Below, one piece after another: positions 34,490-44,748 of a stretch of DNA of 64,000 bases. Source of the stretch: Nitratiruptor sp. (GTDB lineage Bacteria; Campylobacterota; Campylobacteria; Campylobacterales; Nitratiruptoraceae); assembly GCA_015494535.1 (NCBI GenBank), contig WGBC01000026.1:1-64000 (forward strand). The letters run 5' to 3'. Both the position numbers and the translations under genes were made by a program. The first letter of the stretch is position 1, and each line of letters begins with the position of its first letter. Below the pieces are notes generated by a model. The model was not told where the DNA came from. It saw only the letters and a program-made list of their open reading frames with translations, and did no database searches.

Positions 34490-35733
34490 TGAGATATTTC
34501 AATGTTCAAGTCCTGGCAAAAGGCAAAAAGAGCACCCTGCTTATCAAATCGGAAGATAAGAAAGAGGCAATTGAGAAAGCCAAGCTCAAAGCCAATGGCA
34601 TCGTCCTAAAAATCGAAGAGACCTCCCAGCCTGCGGAAGAGAGGATCAAGGAGTTCAAAAAGGCACTCGCCTCATTCAAAAAAAGCAAGATCAAACGAAG
34701 CGATCTCATCGCCACCATCAGGCAACTTGCCGTCATGGCAAATGCAGGTATTCCTTTGCACGATGCATTGACTGAAATCGCACACTCCACCACCAATATG
34801 CACTTGCAAGCTATTTTGCTCGATGTTGCCGAAAGCATCAACGCAGGTATCAGCCTCTCCCAAGCTATGGAAAAATATAAAAATCAGCTTGGCAATCTCA
34901 CTATTACCCTTGTCAGGCTTGGAGAGCAGACAGGCGATATGGCGTATGCCCTCTTTACGCTCGCCGATATTTTGGAAAAAATAGACGAGAACGTAAGAAA
35001 ATTCAAAAAAGCCATCCGCTATCCCCTCATTACCCTAGGTGCCATGGCAATCGCCTTTACGATTCTCATCAGCTACGTAGTGCCAAAATTTAAGTCTATT
35101 TTCGAGAAATTTCATGCAGAACTGCCTCTGCCAACAAAAATCCTCCTTTGGCTCGAGCATGCATTCAACACCTATGGGCCCTACATACTGCTAATCCTAA
35201 TCCTTGGGATATTCATTATTATGTTTTTGTACAAAACCAACAAAGATTTCAAAAAGCAGCTCGATACACTCTTTATGCGTATATACCTGCTCAAAAACAT
35301 CATTTACTACTCCCAACTCAACCGCTTCATGCTCATTTTCTCCGAGCTCATCAAAGCTGGCATCCCCGTGGTAGAAGCTTTGGAAAACTCCGTAGCTATG
35401 GTGGACAATGCCTACATGCGCGAAAAGCTGGAAATCGTCAAAACCATGGTGGAGAAGGGATCGTCCATCGAGGAGGCGTTTGCGCAGACCAATCTTTTCG
35501 AGAATATGATTTTGCAAATGATTGCGGCAGGTGAGACAAGCGGGCAGCTTGATAGCATGCTGCAAAAGATCACGGAGTATTATGGTATGAAGTTCGACTA
35601 TATTCTAGACAACCTCTCAAGCTATATCGAGCCAATCATGCTGGCCATCATTGCGGCAATGGTATTGCTGCTTGCACTTGGTATATTCTTGCCGATGTGG
35701 GATATGGCAAAAGTGGTGCAAGGTGGGGCTTAA
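34489..35733 (+). CDS. ctsF: GspF/PilC-type inner-membrane platform protein (MshG/CtsF)
   Basis: 414 residues. Two repeated T2SSF domains (about 72-195 and 275-400) with membrane helices at about 175-200, 222-250 and 375-405. LRQLAVMANAGIPLHDAL and FSELIKAGIPVVEALE are the characteristic repeat starts. Works with the GspE ATPase in pilus assembly. Start shares one base with the stop of the ATPase gene. Last gene of the operon, ending convergently on the uvrD-like gene with a 4-base overlap. Confidence 0.94.
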   Translation: MRYFNVQVLAKGKKSTLLIKSEDKKEAIEKAKLKANGIVLKIEETSQPAEERIKEFKKALASFKKSKIKRSDLIATIRQLAVMANAGIPLHDALTEIAHSTTNMHLQAILLDVAESINAGISLSQAMEKYKNQLGNLTITLVRLGEQTGDMAYALFTLADILEKIDENVRKFKKAIRYPLITLGAMAIAFTILISYVVPKFKSIFEKFHAELPLPTKILLWLEHAFNTYGPYILLILILGIFIIMFLYKTNKDFKKQLDTLFMRIYLLKNIIYYSQLNRFMLIFSELIKAGIPVVEALENSVAMVDNAYMREKLEIVKTMVEKGSSIEEAFAQTNLFENMILQMIAAGETSGQLDSMLQKITEYYGMKFDYILDNLSSYIEPIMLAIIAAMVLLLALGIFLPMWDMAKVVQGGA

Positions 35734-35750
35734 AGAAGCCCTGCTTCTTT
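35726..35750. terminator. Convergent terminator with two alternative hairpins
   Basis: AAAGAAGC at 35732-35739 pairs with GCTTCTTT at 35743-35750 (8 bp, loop CCT). An alternative stem GGGCTT 35726-35731 with AAGCCC 35736-35741 overlaps it. Lies across the stop codons of the two convergent genes. Confidence 0.5.
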
Positions 35751-37709
35751 GAGAAAACGAGAAGGCAGAAACTCCACTCTTTTAATGCGATCGTATTTCG
35801 CGTAGCTTAGATACAAAATCTCCTTAGCTCTTGTTACGGCCACGTAAAAGAGCCTTCTCTCCTCTTCAATGGAACCGCTTTTGGCAGCGAGCTTGAGGTT
35901 TGGAAAGCGCCCTTCCATGAGATCGACTACATACACCTCCCTAAACTCCAAACCTTTGCTTGCATGAATACTGAGTAGATTCACTCCACTACCCTGCTCC
36001 ATCTCGCTGCTGCCAAGCACCATGGCGTTGTAGAAGCGATAGACATCTTCGTAGTTTCTTGCAAGATGTTCCATCAAAGCCACTCGCCTTGCAATTTTTT
36101 GCTTTGCCTCCTCAAATAGCGCTTCATCGATACTTCCATCTTTTCTCTTGGCCCTATTTGCAGCCAAAGAGTGGATGATAGCCTCAAAAATGGCGGAATC
36201 TCTTATATGCTGGATGAAACTCTCAGGTCTTTTCAAACGCAAACGAAAAAGCTTAGCCAATTCATCTAAAAATTTAGCTCCCTCTTGGGAGAGTTTTGGA
36301 TGTTTGAGGATAGGATTGTCCAAAATAGTTAAATCCTTGAACCTGCTTTTACTGCCAAGCTGCACGAAATCGTCAAAGAGTGCTAGCTGATAATTGCGCT
36401 CAGGCTTGCTAAAAGGATTGGCTATATCTATTGGACTCAGCAACCCCTTTTTTATATCCCCTTCCCCACAGCGCTGCAGTGCCTCGTAGAGATCTTTTGC
36501 GATATTGGAGCCTACCCCTTTTGCATACTGCAAAATATGAATAAATGCCAAGAGATCCTTTGGATTGATGAGAATCGCCAAGAGATCGAAAAGCGCTTGG
36601 ATCTCTTTCATATCAAATAGACTTCTACTCCCTTTTCTTTTGCATGTAATTCCTCTTTGACGAAGCGCCGCTTCAATTCCATCGGCACTGGCGTTGTTGC
36701 GAAAAATGACGGCAATCTCCTCTTTAGAAGTAAGGCTCACGCTAATCCTTGCGGCAATCGCCTCGTATTGGGCATAGAGATCCTCAAAGGCTAGAAGCTT
36801 TGGGGGATGGGCTTTTTTAAGATTCATCACTTCCAAACGCTTAGGATAAATCCTTTCATTGTTTGCTATGACTCTGTTTGCAAGATCGAGTATATACTTG
36901 GTGGATCGGTAGTTTTTGCTGAGATTGAAGACTTTGGCTTTGGGATAGCGCTTGGTAAATGAGGCGATGATATCGATATTTGCGCCATTGAAGGCATAAA
37001 TGCTTTGATCGTAATCCCCTACGCAAAAGAGCGAATCGAATCTGATGGCATCCAAAAAAGAGGCTTGCAAATTGTTGGTATCTTGATACTCATCCACTAG
37101 AACTTCCACAAAACTCTTAATATCTTCTTTTCGTCTAATCACCTCCAAAAGCAAATCATTGAAACTCAAAAAACCATACGATGCTTTAAGATCTTCATAT
37201 TCTTGCACAATATCTTCATAAATTGGAGCCAAAGGGGCATGTTCTGGGTTTTTACGCTCTATCCACTCCCCAAAGCTCATATCTAGACTGCTGTTTTGAT
37301 AGTAGGAGTAGTATTCATAAAGTGAGCTTGCGGCATATGGCTTGAGTTCAAGCCTTTGAAAATCCCTTTTCTCATATATGCTTTTGAAAAGGGTTTTAAG
37401 CTCCTTTGGAGGCTTTAACACCAGATTGCTATCGATATTTTTAAGCCAGCGATAACTTACGGCATGAAACGTTCCGGCTTCTATCTTTTTGGCCTCTTTG
37501 GGAAATTTTCGCTCAACCCTTTTTATCATCTCGGCAGCCGCTTTATTGGTAAACGTCAAAAGCAATATATCCTCTGGCTGTACCCCTTGCATAAGGAGTT
37601 TTTCTATCCTGGCTACAATCGTGCTGGTTTTGCCCGTACCCGCACTTGCAATCACAAGATTGTATCCCAAAGGTGCATCGACGGCGGCTTGCTGTTCGGC
37701 GTTGAGCAT
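35730..37709 (-). CDS. UvrD/Rep-family ATP-dependent DNA helicase
   Basis: 659 residues. Superfamily 1A helicase: motif I IASAGTGKTST (about 20-30), motif II VLVDEYQDTNN, motif III GDYDQSIYAFNGA, motif IV region, motif V SIHASKGLEFREVYV and motif VI VAVTRAKEILYL. 3'-5' translocase for repair or replication restart; PcrA/UvrD and Rep cannot be told apart by eye. Starts at ATG 37709, 61 bases from divergent valS. Confidence 0.93.
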   Translation of the reverse strand: MLNAEQQAAVDAPLGYNLVIASAGTGKTSTIVARIEKLLMQGVQPEDILLLTFTNKAAAEMIKRVERKFPKEAKKIEAGTFHAVSYRWLKNIDSNLVLKPPKELKTLFKSIYEKRDFQRLELKPYAASSLYEYYSYYQNSSLDMSFGEWIERKNPEHAPLAPIYEDIVQEYEDLKASYGFLSFNDLLLEVIRRKEDIKSFVEVLVDEYQDTNNLQASFLDAIRFDSLFCVGDYDQSIYAFNGANIDIIASFTKRYPKAKVFNLSKNYRSTKYILDLANRVIANNERIYPKRLEVMNLKKAHPPKLLAFEDLYAQYEAIAARISVSLTSKEEIAVIFRNNASADGIEAALRQRGITCKRKGSRSLFDMKEIQALFDLLAILINPKDLLAFIHILQYAKGVGSNIAKDLYEALQRCGEGDIKKGLLSPIDIANPFSKPERNYQLALFDDFVQLGSKSRFKDLTILDNPILKHPKLSQEGAKFLDELAKLFRLRLKRPESFIQHIRDSAIFEAIIHSLAANRAKRKDGSIDEALFEEAKQKIARRVALMEHLARNYEDVYRFYNAMVLGSSEMEQGSGVNLLSIHASKGLEFREVYVVDLMEGRFPNLKLAAKSGSIEEERRLFYVAVTRAKEILYLSYAKYDRIKRVEFLPSRFLKEAGLL

Positions 37710-37770
37710 TCACTATCCTTAAGTAATTTTTTGGTAAAATCGGGCAAAATTTTTAGCGTAAAGGTTATTG

Positions 37771-40374
37771 ATGAGCGCATACGATCCCAAAAAAATCGAA
37801 AAGCAATTCTATCACATTTGGGAAGAGCGAGGCTATTTTGAAATAGATGGCAACATAGAGATCCAAAATGGCAAGACTTTTTGCATTATGATGCCTCCAC
37901 CCAATGTCACAGGAAGGCTTCATATCGGCCACGCCCTCACCTTCACCCTCCAAGACATTATGGTTCGCTACAAAAGAATGGATGGCTACAAGACCTTATG
38001 GCAGCCGGGGACCGATCACGCAGGGATTGCCACGCAAAACGTCGTAGAAAAGCAGCTTCTATCCCAAGGCATCAAAAAAGAGGAAATTGGCAGAGAGAAG
38101 TTTTTAGAGTATGTGTGGCAGTGGAAAGAGAAGTATGGCAGTGCTATCGTGGAGCAGCTGCGCCTTTTGGGGGTAAGCCCAGCATGGAGCAGAGAGCGCT
38201 TCACGATGGACGAAGGGCTCAAAAATGCAGTCAGAGAAGCTTTTGTGAGACTTTATGAAGAGGGACTTATTGTCAAAGGCAACTATCTTGTCAACTGGTG
38301 TACCCACGACGGGGCACTCAGCGACATAGAGGTGGAATACGAGGAGAAAGAGGGAGCGCTCTACTATATCCGCTACCCAATCGTGGGAGAGGATGGCTAT
38401 GTAGTGGTGGCTACTACTAGGCCAGAGACATACTTTGGCGATACGGCAGTGATGGTCAATCCAAACGACGAGCGCTACAAAGAACTCATTGGCAAGAAGG
38501 TGCGACTCCCACTCATAAATAGAGAGATCCCAATCATCGCGGATGAGCATGTGGATATGGAGTTTGGAACGGGCGTGGTGAAGGTCACGCCAGCACACGA
38601 TCCAAACGACTACGAGGTGGGCAAGCGTCACAATCTCGAATTCATCACTATTTTTGACGAAAAGGGTATCCTCAACGAGCATGCAGGGGAGTTCGCGGGG
38701 CTTGAGCGATTGGAAGCGAGAGAAAAGATCGTCAAAAAGCTTCAAGATGAAGGATTTATAGAAAAGATCGAGCCTCACACCCATCAAGTTGGCCACTGCT
38801 ATCGATGTGGCAACGTAGTTGAGCCCTACATCTCACCACAATGGTTTGTCAAAGCAGAAATTGCCAAAGAGGCGATACGAAAAGCCAACGAGGGAGAGAC
38901 CAAGTTCTACCCTCCCCAATGGCTCAACAACTTCAACGCCTGGATGAGAGAACTTCGAGATTGGTGTATTTCTCGCCAGCTTTGGTGGGGGCATAGGATT
39001 CCCGTATGGTACTGCAAGGCGTGCGGGCATGAGTGGGCCAGCAAAAATGAGTATGAAGAGCAATGCCCAAAATGTGGCAGCCACGACATCTATCAAGATC
39101 CAGACGTGCTCGATACCTGGTTCAGCTCCGCCCTTTGGCCATTCTCAACCCTTGGCTGGGGCAATGGCGAGTGGGGCAAAGGCGTGAAGTGGAACGAAAA
39201 CGATCTCGAAGAATTCTATCCAAACGACCTGCTCATTACCGGCTTTGATATTTTGTTTTTCTGGGTTGCCAGGATGATGATGATGGGAGAGCACTTCTTG
39301 CATAAGCTCCCATTCAAAGACGTTTACTTGCATGCTCTCGTGCGTGATGAGCATGGCCAGAAGATGAGCAAATCAAGAGGAAATGTTATTGATCCAATCG
39401 ATACCATCAACGAATTTAGCACAGATGCTCTGCGCTTCACTCTGGCAATCCTTGCCGTACAAGGGCGCGATATTAGGCTCTCGCGCGATAGGCTGGAGCT
39501 TTATCGCAACTTCACAAACAAACTCTACAATGCTGCTAGATTTTTGCTCATGCATCAAGAGCGATTTGAAGATCTAGACAATACCCAGATCAAAACAGAT
39601 CTTGGGCGCTACATGCTTAGCCGCTTCAATAGAGCAATCCAAGAGGTAAGAGAAAATCTCGATAGCTACCGCTTCAACGACGCTGCCACTACGCTTTATC
39701 GCTTCTTGTGGGGAGAGTTTTGCGACTGGGGGATTGAGCTTGCAAAGGCAAATAAAGAAGCAATACCAGAGCTTGGGACTATCTACAAAGAGGCGATGAA
39801 GCTTTTGCATCCTTTTATGCCTTTTATCACCGAATACCTCTATCAAGAGCTAAGCGGCACCACTTTGCAAGAGTCAAAATCGATCATGATTATGCCTTAT
39901 CCGCAAAGCGGCGAACAGGAAAAGGAGCTTGAAAAGAGTTTCTCTACCATTATCGACGCAATCGTAACGCTTCGCCGCGCAAAAGCGCTCATTGATATGG
40001 CGAACAAATCGATCCCAAAAGCCTATGTAAAAGCCGACTTGCCAGAAAGCGCAAAAGCCTACATCCAAAAACTGGCAAAAACCCAAGAGGTAACTTTTAG
40101 CAAAGAAGCGATAGAAAACGCGGTAGCTGATATTGGCGAAAAGGTGGAGGTCTTCATCCCGCTTGAGGGCATAGATCTTACCCCTATCGTAAACCGCCTC
40201 AACAAGCAAAAAGCAAAAGTAGAAAAAGAGATCGAAAAACTCTCCAAAATGCTTGGCAACGAAAACTTCGTCAAAAACGCTCCAAAAGAGGTAGTGGAGC
40301 AGAACCAAAAGGCTCTCGAAGAGGCAAAAGCCAAACTCACAAAAATCGAAGAGGAGCTTGGCAGACTCTCCTAG
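37771..40374 (+). CDS. valS: Valyl-tRNA synthetase
   Basis: 867 residues from ATG 37771, six bases after AAGG; a TTG codon just before is in frame but unlikely. Class I synthetase: PPPNVTGRLHIGHAL (HIGH motif, about 39-53), CP1 editing domain (about 190-350), zinc-like cysteine pairs CKAC and CPKC near 418-443, KMSKSRGNVIDP (KMSKS motif, about 531), anticodon domain and the C-terminal coiled coil (about 800-867) typical of ValRS. Charges tRNA-Val in the cytosol. Confidence 0.98.
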   Translation: MSAYDPKKIEKQFYHIWEERGYFEIDGNIEIQNGKTFCIMMPPPNVTGRLHIGHALTFTLQDIMVRYKRMDGYKTLWQPGTDHAGIATQNVVEKQLLSQGIKKEEIGREKFLEYVWQWKEKYGSAIVEQLRLLGVSPAWSRERFTMDEGLKNAVREAFVRLYEEGLIVKGNYLVNWCTHDGALSDIEVEYEEKEGALYYIRYPIVGEDGYVVVATTRPETYFGDTAVMVNPNDERYKELIGKKVRLPLINREIPIIADEHVDMEFGTGVVKVTPAHDPNDYEVGKRHNLEFITIFDEKGILNEHAGEFAGLERLEAREKIVKKLQDEGFIEKIEPHTHQVGHCYRCGNVVEPYISPQWFVKAEIAKEAIRKANEGETKFYPPQWLNNFNAWMRELRDWCISRQLWWGHRIPVWYCKACGHEWASKNEYEEQCPKCGSHDIYQDPDVLDTWFSSALWPFSTLGWGNGEWGKGVKWNENDLEEFYPNDLLITGFDILFFWVARMMMMGEHFLHKLPFKDVYLHALVRDEHGQKMSKSRGNVIDPIDTINEFSTDALRFTLAILAVQGRDIRLSRDRLELYRNFTNKLYNAARFLLMHQERFEDLDNTQIKTDLGRYMLSRFNRAIQEVRENLDSYRFNDAATTLYRFLWGEFCDWGIELAKANKEAIPELGTIYKEAMKLLHPFMPFITEYLYQELSGTTLQESKSIMIMPYPQSGEQEKELEKSFSTIIDAIVTLRRAKALIDMANKSIPKAYVKADLPESAKAYIQKLAKTQEVTFSKEAIENAVADIGEKVEVFIPLEGIDLTPIVNRLNKQKAKVEKEIEKLSKMLGNENFVKNAPKEVVEQNQKALEEAKAKLTKIEEELGRLS

Positions 40375-40380
40375 TCTGCC
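40360..40380. terminator. Hairpin over the valS stop codon
   Basis: GGCAGACT at 40360-40367 and AGTCTGCC at 40373-40380 form a perfect 8-bp stem with loop CTCCT. No U tract follows on the plus strand, so it may attenuate or protect the transcript rather than terminate it. Confidence 0.4.
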
Positions 40381-40389
40381 AAAACCGCT

Positions 40390-41865
40390 ATGCTAAAAAA
40401 GAGTTACAACTTTACTCAAAATCCGAAAAACGACATCTTAAGCGGCACCGTGGTGGCTATCGCCCTCATACCGGAGGCTATTGCTTTTTCCATCATCGCC
40501 GGCGTTAATCCGCAAGTAGGTCTCTATACCGCTTTTATCTTGGGACTTATCACCGCGCTCATAGGCGGAAAGCCCGGCATGATTAGCGGTGCCACGGGTG
40601 CCGTGGCTGTGGTGCTGGTGGATCTCGTGATGCGCCACGGGATAGAGTATATGTTCTGGGCTGCCATACTAGCTGGCATCATCCAGATTGCCATCGGGAT
40701 TTTACGTCTTGGCAAATTCATCCGCCTCGTCCCCCAGCCAGCCATCTATGGTTTCGTCAACGGCTTAGCCATAGTCATAGCCCTAAGCCAGATACCCCTC
40801 ATCAAAGACGCCAATTTTATGACGCTCTTTTTGGTGGCGCTTACGATGATCATTATCTACTTATTGCCTCGCTTCACGAAAGTGATCCCAGCATCCCTTG
40901 GGGCGATCATAGCCATTACTGCACTGGTACTCATTTTCAATATCGATACCAAAAAAATAGGCGATCTTGCAGATATCAGCGGTTCGTTTCCCACATTCCA
41001 CATTCCAGCCGCACCGCTCAATCTTGAGACCATCAAAATCATCCTGCCATACTCCATCATCATCGCCCTTGTAGGGCTCATAGAGTCGCTTTTGACACTC
41101 TCTGTTCTGGATGAGATGAGCGGGAGTCGTGGCAGCGGTAATCAGGAGTGCGTAGCCCAAGGGGTGGGCAATATGACCTGCGGATTTTTCGGGGCAATGC
41201 CAGGGTGTGCGATGATTGGGCAATCGATGATCAACTACACCAGCGGGGGCACCGGCAGGCTCTCCTCTTTGGTGGCGGCACTGCTGCTTATCACTTTCGT
41301 GGTAGCCATCAGCGGCTACATCGCACAGATCCCTCTAGCGGTGCTGGTGGGCATCATGTTTGTGGTAGCTATCGCCACTTTTAGCTGGAGCAGCCTTGGG
41401 CATTTCAGACGCATGCCAAAAGAGGATATCTTCGTGATGGTCACCGTCACCATAATCACCATCTTTGCCGATTTGGCGATTGCCGTGATTGCGGGAGTGA
41501 TTATCTCCGCATTGGTGTTTGCTTGGAAACATGCAAAGATTTACGCTAGAACATACAAAGAAGATCACAAAAAGATATATGAGCTAGAAGGACCGCTCTT
41601 TTTTGGCTCTGTACAGTCTTTCTTGGAAAAATTTGATCCCATTAACGATCCATTCGAGGTGGTGATAGATTTCAAAAACGCGAGAGTCATGGATCAAAGC
41701 GGCGTGGAGGCGATAGACAAAATCACCAAAAAATACAAAGAGGCTGGCAAAAGCATAGTTCTTCGCCATTTAAGTGCTGAGTGCAAGCAGCTTTTGCAAG
41801 AGGCGGGGCCATATTGTACATGGGAAGAGGACGATCCAAATTACCGCGTAGCGATAGATTACTAA
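40390..41865 (+). CDS. SulP-family anion permease with STAS domain
   Basis: 491 residues. About ten to fourteen membrane helices (residues 15-385) with the SulP opening [23 protein letters not shown] and a C-terminal STAS domain (about 405-490, [20 protein letters not shown]). SulP proteins carry sulfate, bicarbonate or other anions across the inner membrane. Sulfate uptake and BicA-like bicarbonate uptake are both plausible in an autotrophic organism; the sequence does not decide. Starts 15 bases after valS. Confidence 0.92.
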   Translation: MLKKSYNFTQNPKNDILSGTVVAIALIPEAIAFSIIAGVNPQVGLYTAFILGLITALIGGKPGMISGATGAVAVVLVDLVMRHGIEYMFWAAILAGIIQIAIGILRLGKFIRLVPQPAIYGFVNGLAIVIALSQIPLIKDANFMTLFLVALTMIIIYLLPRFTKVIPASLGAIIAITALVLIFNIDTKKIGDLADISGSFPTFHIPAAPLNLETIKIILPYSIIIALVGLIESLLTLSVLDEMSGSRGSGNQECVAQGVGNMTCGFFGAMPGCAMIGQSMINYTSGGTGRLSSLVAALLLITFVVAISGYIAQIPLAVLVGIMFVVAIATFSWSSLGHFRRMPKEDIFVMVTVTIITIFADLAIAVIAGVIISALVFAWKHAKIYARTYKEDHKKIYELEGPLFFGSVQSFLEKFDPINDPFEVVIDFKNARVMDQSGVEAIDKITKKYKEAGKSIVLRHLSAECKQLLQEAGPYCTWEEDDPNYRVAIDY

Positions 41866-41874
41866 GGAGCTCAT

Positions 41875-42549
41875 ATGCAAAAAATTTACGAGATGCTACA
41901 ACTACAAAACCGACTCAACAACGACACAAACGGCGTACAATGGAGAGAAGATAGAACCAAAAACGGTAAACTCATCAACTGGAAGCGCTGCATCTATATG
42001 GAGACGGCGGAGCTTATCGATTCTTTTCCTTGGAAGCATTGGAAAAGCATCGACGCCCAGCCCGATATGCAAAACGTCAAGATCGAGCTCGTGGACATAT
42101 GGCACTTTCTGATGAGCTACCTGCTCAAGCACAACCCCCTCGATGAAGCTGCTAGGCTCATTGACAATCTCAAATCAACAAAGAGCGACATAAAAATTGA
42201 AAAATGGGATAATGAGAGAATAGAAGAGTATCTGGACATTTTCGAAGAGCTCATGGCTTTGGCGCTCGTGAAGAATGACGGCGAAATGATGCAAGAAGCC
42301 CTTTTGGAGCAGTTTTTCAAAGCTTGCGATAGCGTGGAGCTAGGCTTTGATGAGCTCTATAGCCTCTATATCGGCAAGAACGCTCTCAATCAGTTTCGCC
42401 AAGAGCATGGCTACAAAGAGGGAACATACCAAAAGGATTGGGGAGGCAAAGAGGATAATGTGGTGATGCAAGAGATTTTGGCTCAAAATCCAGATATAAG
42501 TTTTGAAGATCTCAAAGCCAAACTCTTAGCCATCTATAAAGAGCTCTGA
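41875..42549 (+). CDS. dut: Dimeric (all-alpha) dUTPase
   Basis: 224 residues. The ORF shows the dimeric dUTPase/MazG-like signature: QWREDRTKNGKLINWKRCIYMETAELIDSFPWKHW with the metal-binding Glu pair, then NVKIELVDIWHFLMS with the second acidic motif. Hydrolyses dUTP to dUMP and keeps uracil out of DNA. This type is used in Campylobacter and trypanosomes in place of the trimeric beta enzyme. AAGGAG before ATG; stop overlaps the next start (TGATG). Confidence 0.93.
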   Translation: MQKIYEMLQLQNRLNNDTNGVQWREDRTKNGKLINWKRCIYMETAELIDSFPWKHWKSIDAQPDMQNVKIELVDIWHFLMSYLLKHNPLDEAARLIDNLKSTKSDIKIEKWDNERIEEYLDIFEELMALALVKNDGEMMQEALLEQFFKACDSVELGFDELYSLYIGKNALNQFRQEHGYKEGTYQKDWGGKEDNVVMQEILAQNPDISFEDLKAKLLAIYKEL

Positions 42550-44363
42550 TGTGGCTCTTTGTCTATCAAGAGGATACAAAAGAGTATAAAGATACACTTC
42601 AAAAAAGCTTTACTATCGAATCCGTCCCTTTTGACAAGAGGCTCTCCATACAGCCAAATAGCAAAGTTTTTTTGATGCTGGATGATGAGAACTTTTTGGC
42701 ATTTGTTCAAAAATTTAGCGATCTGTCTTGCCAAATCTATATCCTTCCATTTGCGAAAAACCCTCTCCAGCAAAAGGCTTTCAACATCCCAAGTAATTTC
42801 GACGAGGCTCTGCAGCGCTACCAAGAGGAGAAAATCGCATACACAAACACCCTTTTGCGGTGCAACGAGATGACCAGTATCGGCTGTGTCACTATAGGCA
42901 AAAGTGACGTGATCCAAAAAGATCTCCTCTCTTTTTTGAAAGCCCTACTCTCGTTGCACCTTTTACCTCTAAAAATTACTACGAAAGAGGATCAAGAGTT
43001 CAAAAGCGCCGCTCTGTTCATCGAGGCTGGCAACGAAGCGCTTATGACAAAAAAGCGCCTAAGCTTCTTCAAAACGAGTGACAATCAGTGTAAGAGGATC
43101 GCTGCCATCATCTATGCACCAAAAAGCCTGCTGCAAGCGTTGCGTCTTAAATTTTTGCCAAAAAACCAAGAGAATCAGCCACTCCCAGAGGGAATTGGCG
43201 TTATCAAATCCGCAAAGCTTCTCATTACCTCTCTTGATGGACAAGCTTTAGATCTGCATATTAATGGCAAGCTTGTCAGCACAAAAAACGTGGAGCTCGA
43301 GAGCAAAGAGATGGCAATGCAAATTGCTACCACCTTTAGCTGTGTAAGCGCAGAGGAAACAAAAGAGAGTATTCGCATTCAAAAACTCCCAACCAATGAA
43401 GAGCTTATCAATTTTTATACCAAAAAGCACCTCCCCCTCCTACCCATCGCTGCTGAAGAGGATTTTGCCGAACTCTTTACGAAACTTCGCCAAAACGCCA
43501 AAATGAGCGTTGCATATACGGTTTTACTTATCATCAGCGTGCTCATGGCTACCACAGGGCTCTTTCAAAACTCCGCCCCTACCATCATAGGTGCGATGAT
43601 CTTAGCACCTCTTATGGGGCCAATCATCTCTCTTGCCATGGCAGCTGTACGCTTTGATGCTACCCTCTTGCGTCAAAGCCTAAAAAGCGTCGTGCTCTCA
43701 ACTCTCTTAGCCCTCTTGCTGTCGGCTTCTTTCGCAGCTCTTCTTTCTCTTCGTCATATCACAGAGCAAATGGCAATGCGAACACACCCCACTCTGCTCG
43801 ATTTGGCTGTAGCCATCCTCGCTGGCATCGCAGCAGCTTACGGGCATGCAAATTCAAAAGTGGGCGAATCGTTGGCAGGCGTGGCGATCGCCGTAGCTTT
43901 GGTGCCTCCTCTTTGCGTAGCGGGCATCGGCATTGGCTGGATGCAGCCCAATCTCTTCTTTGGCTCAATCCTGCTCTTTTTGGCCAACGTCATTGGCATT
44001 ATTTTTGCCGCTGGCATGGTTTTCTATCTTTTGGGTTTTGCATCGCAAAAGTACGTCGCTGCAGCCTTTTTCATCAAGACCATAATGGTTGCTTTCATCA
44101 TCATCCCCCTTTGGCTCTCTACACGTACATTTTTGACTGAAGAGAATCTTTATAGTAAAATCGCACTACTTAACAAAAATATAGATTCTACCACTATACA
44201 AATTGAAAAAATTACTCTCCAAGGTAATCATATGGAGGTTTATGTAGATATCTTTGCATCAAAAAGACTCTCTCCTACAACTAAGCAAGCATTAATCAAA
44301 AAAATCAAAAAATTTGTGCCTCCACATACAACTATAATTGTTTCAAATAAGGAGAGGTATTAA
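42549..44363 (+). CDS. DUF389 family membrane protein
   Basis: 604 residues. A large soluble N-terminal part (1-300; its SAKLLITSLDGQALDLHINGK segment weakly recalls diacylglycerol-kinase-type folds) precedes the DUF389 membrane domain with helices at about 318-515: TTGLFQNSAPTIIGAMILAP and AVALVPPLCVAGIGIGW are family motifs. A final soluble segment (530-604) is richer in A+T than the rest. Function of DUF389 is unknown; an anion or small-solute transporter has been guessed. Overlaps dut and the DUF202 gene by one base each. Confidence 0.82.
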   Translation: MWLFVYQEDTKEYKDTLQKSFTIESVPFDKRLSIQPNSKVFLMLDDENFLAFVQKFSDLSCQIYILPFAKNPLQQKAFNIPSNFDEALQRYQEEKIAYTNTLLRCNEMTSIGCVTIGKSDVIQKDLLSFLKALLSLHLLPLKITTKEDQEFKSAALFIEAGNEALMTKKRLSFFKTSDNQCKRIAAIIYAPKSLLQALRLKFLPKNQENQPLPEGIGVIKSAKLLITSLDGQALDLHINGKLVSTKNVELESKEMAMQIATTFSCVSAEETKESIRIQKLPTNEELINFYTKKHLPLLPIAAEEDFAELFTKLRQNAKMSVAYTVLLIISVLMATTGLFQNSAPTIIGAMILAPLMGPIISLAMAAVRFDATLLRQSLKSVVLSTLLALLLSASFAALLSLRHITEQMAMRTHPTLLDLAVAILAGIAAAYGHANSKVGESLAGVAIAVALVPPLCVAGIGIGWMQPNLFFGSILLFLANVIGIIFAAGMVFYLLGFASQKYVAAAFFIKTIMVAFIIIPLWLSTRTFLTEENLYSKIALLNKNIDSTTIQIEKITLQGNHMEVYVDIFASKRLSPTTKQALIKKIKKFVPPHTTIIVSNKERY

Positions 44364-44746
44364 TGCAAAAAATAGATCCAAAAAACCTCATGGCTCTTGA
44401 GCGTGCAGTAGCATCGCTGCTTGGTATTGCCATTTCGTTTATTGTTTTAGGGTTTGTAGTGCAAAAATTTGAACTTTTTTTGCGCTTGATAGCTTATGAA
44501 ATCAATGCAAATACAAAAAATCTTCATCTCCCATCTATGATACAGCATTATTATCTTTATCAATATTTGGGGATAATGATAGTAGTGGCAGGTATCATTG
44601 TAGCTGTATATAGCTATTTTTACTATCTTAAATGGATTGAACTTTTACAAAAAGGTAAAATTGATAGTGATAAAAAAGTTTATTTCTATATTTCTCTCTT
44701 TATCGCGTTCATTGGTATTATTCTTGTAATCTTAATGAGCATATGA
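44363..44746 (+). CDS. DUF202-like small membrane protein
   Basis: 127 residues, three membrane helices (about 15-35, 70-90 and 107-126). The N-terminal ALERAVASLLGIAISFIVLGFVV resembles the LERTxLAWxRTxLAxxxxGF start of DUF202/YidH proteins. More A+T-rich than neighbours. AGGAGAGG precedes its ATG, which overlaps the DUF389 stop. The stop codon is followed after two bases by the 3' end of rnpB on the other strand. Confidence 0.7.
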   Translation: MQKIDPKNLMALERAVASLLGIAISFIVLGFVVQKFELFLRLIAYEINANTKNLHLPSMIQHYYLYQYLGIMIVVAGIIVAVYSYFYYLKWIELLQKGKIDSDKKVYFYISLFIAFIGIILVILMSI

Positions 44747-44748
44747 GC

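Noticed and set aside
38104-38796. Long minus-strand open frame inside valS
   Set aside because: Shadow of the valS coding strand; no ribosome site and no recognisable domain.
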